Source: Rhizobium terricola
GTDB taxonomy: Bacteria; Pseudomonadota; Alphaproteobacteria; Rhizobiales; Rhizobiaceae
Direction of reading: 5' to 3'
Assembly: GCF_012927355.1 (NCBI RefSeq)
Contig: NZ_JABBGK010000011.1
Span: 1 to 32,847, forward strand
Length of the DNA: 32,847 nucleotides
The translations under genes and the position numbers were made by a program. Under the pieces are notes generated by a model that did not search any database, was not told where the DNA came from, and worked only from the letters and a program-made list of their open reading frames with translations. The first letter of the stretch is position 1, and every line of letters begins with the position of its first letter. Positions 30,529 through 32,847 of this stretch are shown here, in pieces.

Positions 30529-31842
30529 ATGGCCGACATCACACACGCTACCCAGACAAATCCCAGCCGAAACACCGGTGAAAATCCGGTAAAGCGCTTT
30601 TTCCGGGCGACCGAGATCGACACCCGCCTGCTCGGCATGGTCGGCGCGCTGGTGCTCATCTGGCTCGGTTTCCAGCTCATGACCGGCGGCCTTTTCCTGA
30701 CGCCGCGCAACCTGTGGAACCTGACCGTGCAGACCTCTTCGGTCGCCGTCATGGCGACCGGCATGGTGCTGATCATCGTCACCCGCAACATCGATCTGTC
30801 GGTCGGCTCCGTGCTCGGCTTCTGCGGCATGATCATGGGCGTCATGCAGGCGAAGATCCTGCCGCAATATCTCGGCCTCGAGCATCCGGCGATCTGGATC
30901 CTGACGCTCGCCTCCGGCATCGTCGTCGGCGCGGCGATCGGCGCGCTTCACGGCGTCATCATCGCCTTCCTCAACGTGCCGGCCTTCATCGTCACGCTCG
31001 GCGGCCTGCTCGTCTGGCGCGGCGCCACCTGGTTCGTCACCTCCGGTCAGACGGTCGCGCCGATGGATGCCACCTTCCGCCTGATGGGCGGCGGCACCGA
31101 AGGCTCGATCGGCGCGACGGCAAGCTGGATCGTCGGCCTTGTCGCCTGCCTGGCGATCGTTGCGGCCATCATCAATTCCCGCAAGCAGCGCAAGCGTTTC
31201 GGCTTTCCGCTGCGCCCGGTCTGGGCCGAATACTTCCTCTCGATCCTCGGCTGCGCGCTGGTGCTCGGCGCGGTCTCGATCGCCAATCACTATTACTGGC
31301 CGACCAACATCGCCCGCAAGTTCGCCGACGCCAACGGCATCGCCTGGCCGGAGGGCGGCCTGCAGATCTCGCACGGCATCGCCATTCCGGTGCTGATCGC
31401 GATCGCCGTCGGCATCGTCATGACCTTCATCTCGACCCGGCTGAGGTTCGGTCGCTACGTCTTCGCACTCGGCGGCAATCCCGAAGCGGCCGAGCTCGCC
31501 GGCATCAAGACCCGTTGGGTAACCGTCAAGATCTTCATGCTGATGGGCATTCTCTGCGCCATCGCCGCCGCGATCTCGACGGCCCGCCTCAATGCCGCGA
31601 CCAATGCGCAGGGCGAGCTCGACGAGCTCTACACCATCGCCGCCGCCGTCATTGGCGGCACCTCGCTCGCCGGCGGCGTCGGCACGATTGCCGGCGCCAT
31701 GATCGGCGCGCTGGTCATGCAGTCGCTGCAGTCCGGCATGGTGCTTCTCGGCATCGACAGCCCGTTCCAGCGCATCGTCGTCGGTGTGGTTCTCGTCGTC
31801 GCCGTCTGGCTCGACACCGTCTATCGCGCCCGAGCCAAGTAA
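30529..31842 (+). CDS. xylH: Xylose ABC transporter permease
   Basis: A 437-residue inner-membrane permease of the BPD_transp_2 (sugar) family. It has about ten to eleven hydrophobic segments after a polar N-terminus. The conserved EAA-like stretch is GRYVFALGGNPEAAELAGIKT, and AAVIGGTSLAGGVGTIAGAMIGA lies near the C-terminus. The central part has a long insertion (RKQRKRFGFPLRPVWAEYF) as in XylH. It forms the pore for xylose uptake. GGGGGAGAAGG precedes the ATG at 30529, and this start gives the known XylH length (earlier frames read through the leader). It is followed 14 bp later by xylG. Confidence 0.92.
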   Translation: MADITHATQTNPSRNTGENPVKRFFRATEIDTRLLGMVGALVLIWLGFQLMTGGLFLTPRNLWNLTVQTSSVAVMATGMVLIIVTRNIDLSVGSVLGFCGMIMGVMQAKILPQYLGLEHPAIWILTLASGIVVGAAIGALHGVIIAFLNVPAFIVTLGGLLVWRGATWFVTSGQTVAPMDATFRLMGGGTEGSIGATASWIVGLVACLAIVAAIINSRKQRKRFGFPLRPVWAEYFLSILGCALVLGAVSIANHYYWPTNIARKFADANGIAWPEGGLQISHGIAIPVLIAIAVGIVMTFISTRLRFGRYVFALGGNPEAAELAGIKTRWVTVKIFMLMGILCAIAAAISTARLNAATNAQGELDELYTIAAAVIGGTSLAGGVGTIAGAMIGALVMQSLQSGMVLLGIDSPFQRIVVGVVLVVAVWLDTVYRARAK

Positions 31843-31856
31843 GAAGGAGTACGCTC

Positions 31857-32642
<786 letters not shown>

Positions 32643-32684
32643 GGGGACATAAGAGGGCACGAGCTGCGGGGACCGGTAAAGTTC

Positions 32685-32729
32685 GCCCCTCATCCGCCTG
32701 CCGGCACCTTCTCCCCGTGAACGGGGAGA
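32685..32729 (-). repeat. Palindromic intergenic repeat, copy 3 (inverse orientation)
   Basis: Positions 32685-32718 are the exact reverse complement of 162-195 in copy 1 (34 nt), and 32710-32718 pairs with 32721-32729 (TCTCCCCGT with ACGGGGAGA). The second arm is truncated by comparison with copies 1 and 2. The repeat lies between xylG and the IS110 end. Confidence 0.8.
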
Positions 32730-32745
32730 GCGACTGTCTTGGCAG

Positions 32746-32847
32746 TCAAGCGTTTTGCCATGGTTTTTCGTCCCGGATGATGGCGTTGAGGATTGTCAGC
32801 AGTTTGCGCATGGTAGCGACGACTGCGACGATCCTGGGCTTGCCCGC
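32746..32847 (-). CDS. IS110-family transposase, C-terminal end (runs off window)
   Basis: On the minus strand the last 33 codons read AGKPRIVAVVATMRKLLTIL, then NAIIRDEKPWQNA and a TGA at 32748-32746. The pattern of a basic AGKP, a VAT/VAC MRKLLTILNA helix and the closing RD-x-x-PW is the typical C-terminus of IS110-family DEDD transposases. The remainder lies outside the window, so whether the element is intact cannot be seen. It is 104 bp after xylG. Confidence 0.85.
   Translation of the reverse strand, partial: AGKPRIVAVVATMRKLLTILNAIIRDEKPWQNA

Overview
The window comes from a high-GC alphaproteobacterium, most likely Rhizobiaceae (Rhizobium/Agrobacterium/Shinella-like). The grounds are a DUF982 protein, a DUF2798 protein, a single-domain xylose-type ABC ATPase beside a ROK repressor, a B12-riboswitch ABC operon, and intergenic palindromic repeats of the type common in rhizobia. 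The genus is an inference. No rRNA, tRNA or CRISPR array was seen.

Layout. Positions 1-4.8 kb hold housekeeping and accessory genes: a small unknown gene and a fatty acid desaturase, a cold-shock protein with its own promoter and terminator, a HerA-like (DUF853) ATPase, and a small unknown protein ending in a strong GNRA-loop terminator. From 4.9 to 7.5 kb lies one isolated gene of visibly lower GC. It encodes an 844-residue SF2 helicase that ends in a PD-(D/E)XK nuclease domain, a candidate stand-alone defence gene. An HxlR regulator and a SAM methyltransferase follow; their promoters share a decamer, and a perfect 27-bp palindrome lies over the methyltransferase promoter. Next come a DUF4892-OmpA envelope protein, a PNPOx/GAF/winged-helix regulator pair divergent from hemerythrin and YceI genes (a possible redox or NO-type stress locus), and a LysR regulator divergent from a monooxygenase/DUF2798 pair.

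The most unusual stretch is 15.9-18.0 kb. A two-gene unit encodes a 423-residue protein with a degenerate Nudix-like box and a four-segment membrane protein, joined by a GTGA overlap. It is flanked by apparent gene debris: a possible LysR 3' tail on one side, and on the other an internally deleted aldo/keto reductase fragment. An intact relative of that reductase lies 2 kb further on. Between the two reductase copies sit an SDR gene and its divergent TetR regulator.

The right-hand part is metabolic. It contains a proline-racemase-family enzyme with a Ser/Cys catalytic pair, a cupin, a DUF982 protein, a trans-aconitate methyltransferase, and a B12-type ABC operon (ATPase, binding protein, permease) behind a canonical cobalamin riboswitch. 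A haloacid dehalogenase follows, then a ROK repressor divergent from a xylose ABC transporter operon (xylF-xylH-xylG) with a perfect palindromic operator and a 15-bp intercistronic hairpin. The window ends in the 3' end of an IS110-family transposase. Copies of a palindromic repeat lie near both ends, in opposite orientation, with 34 identical bases.
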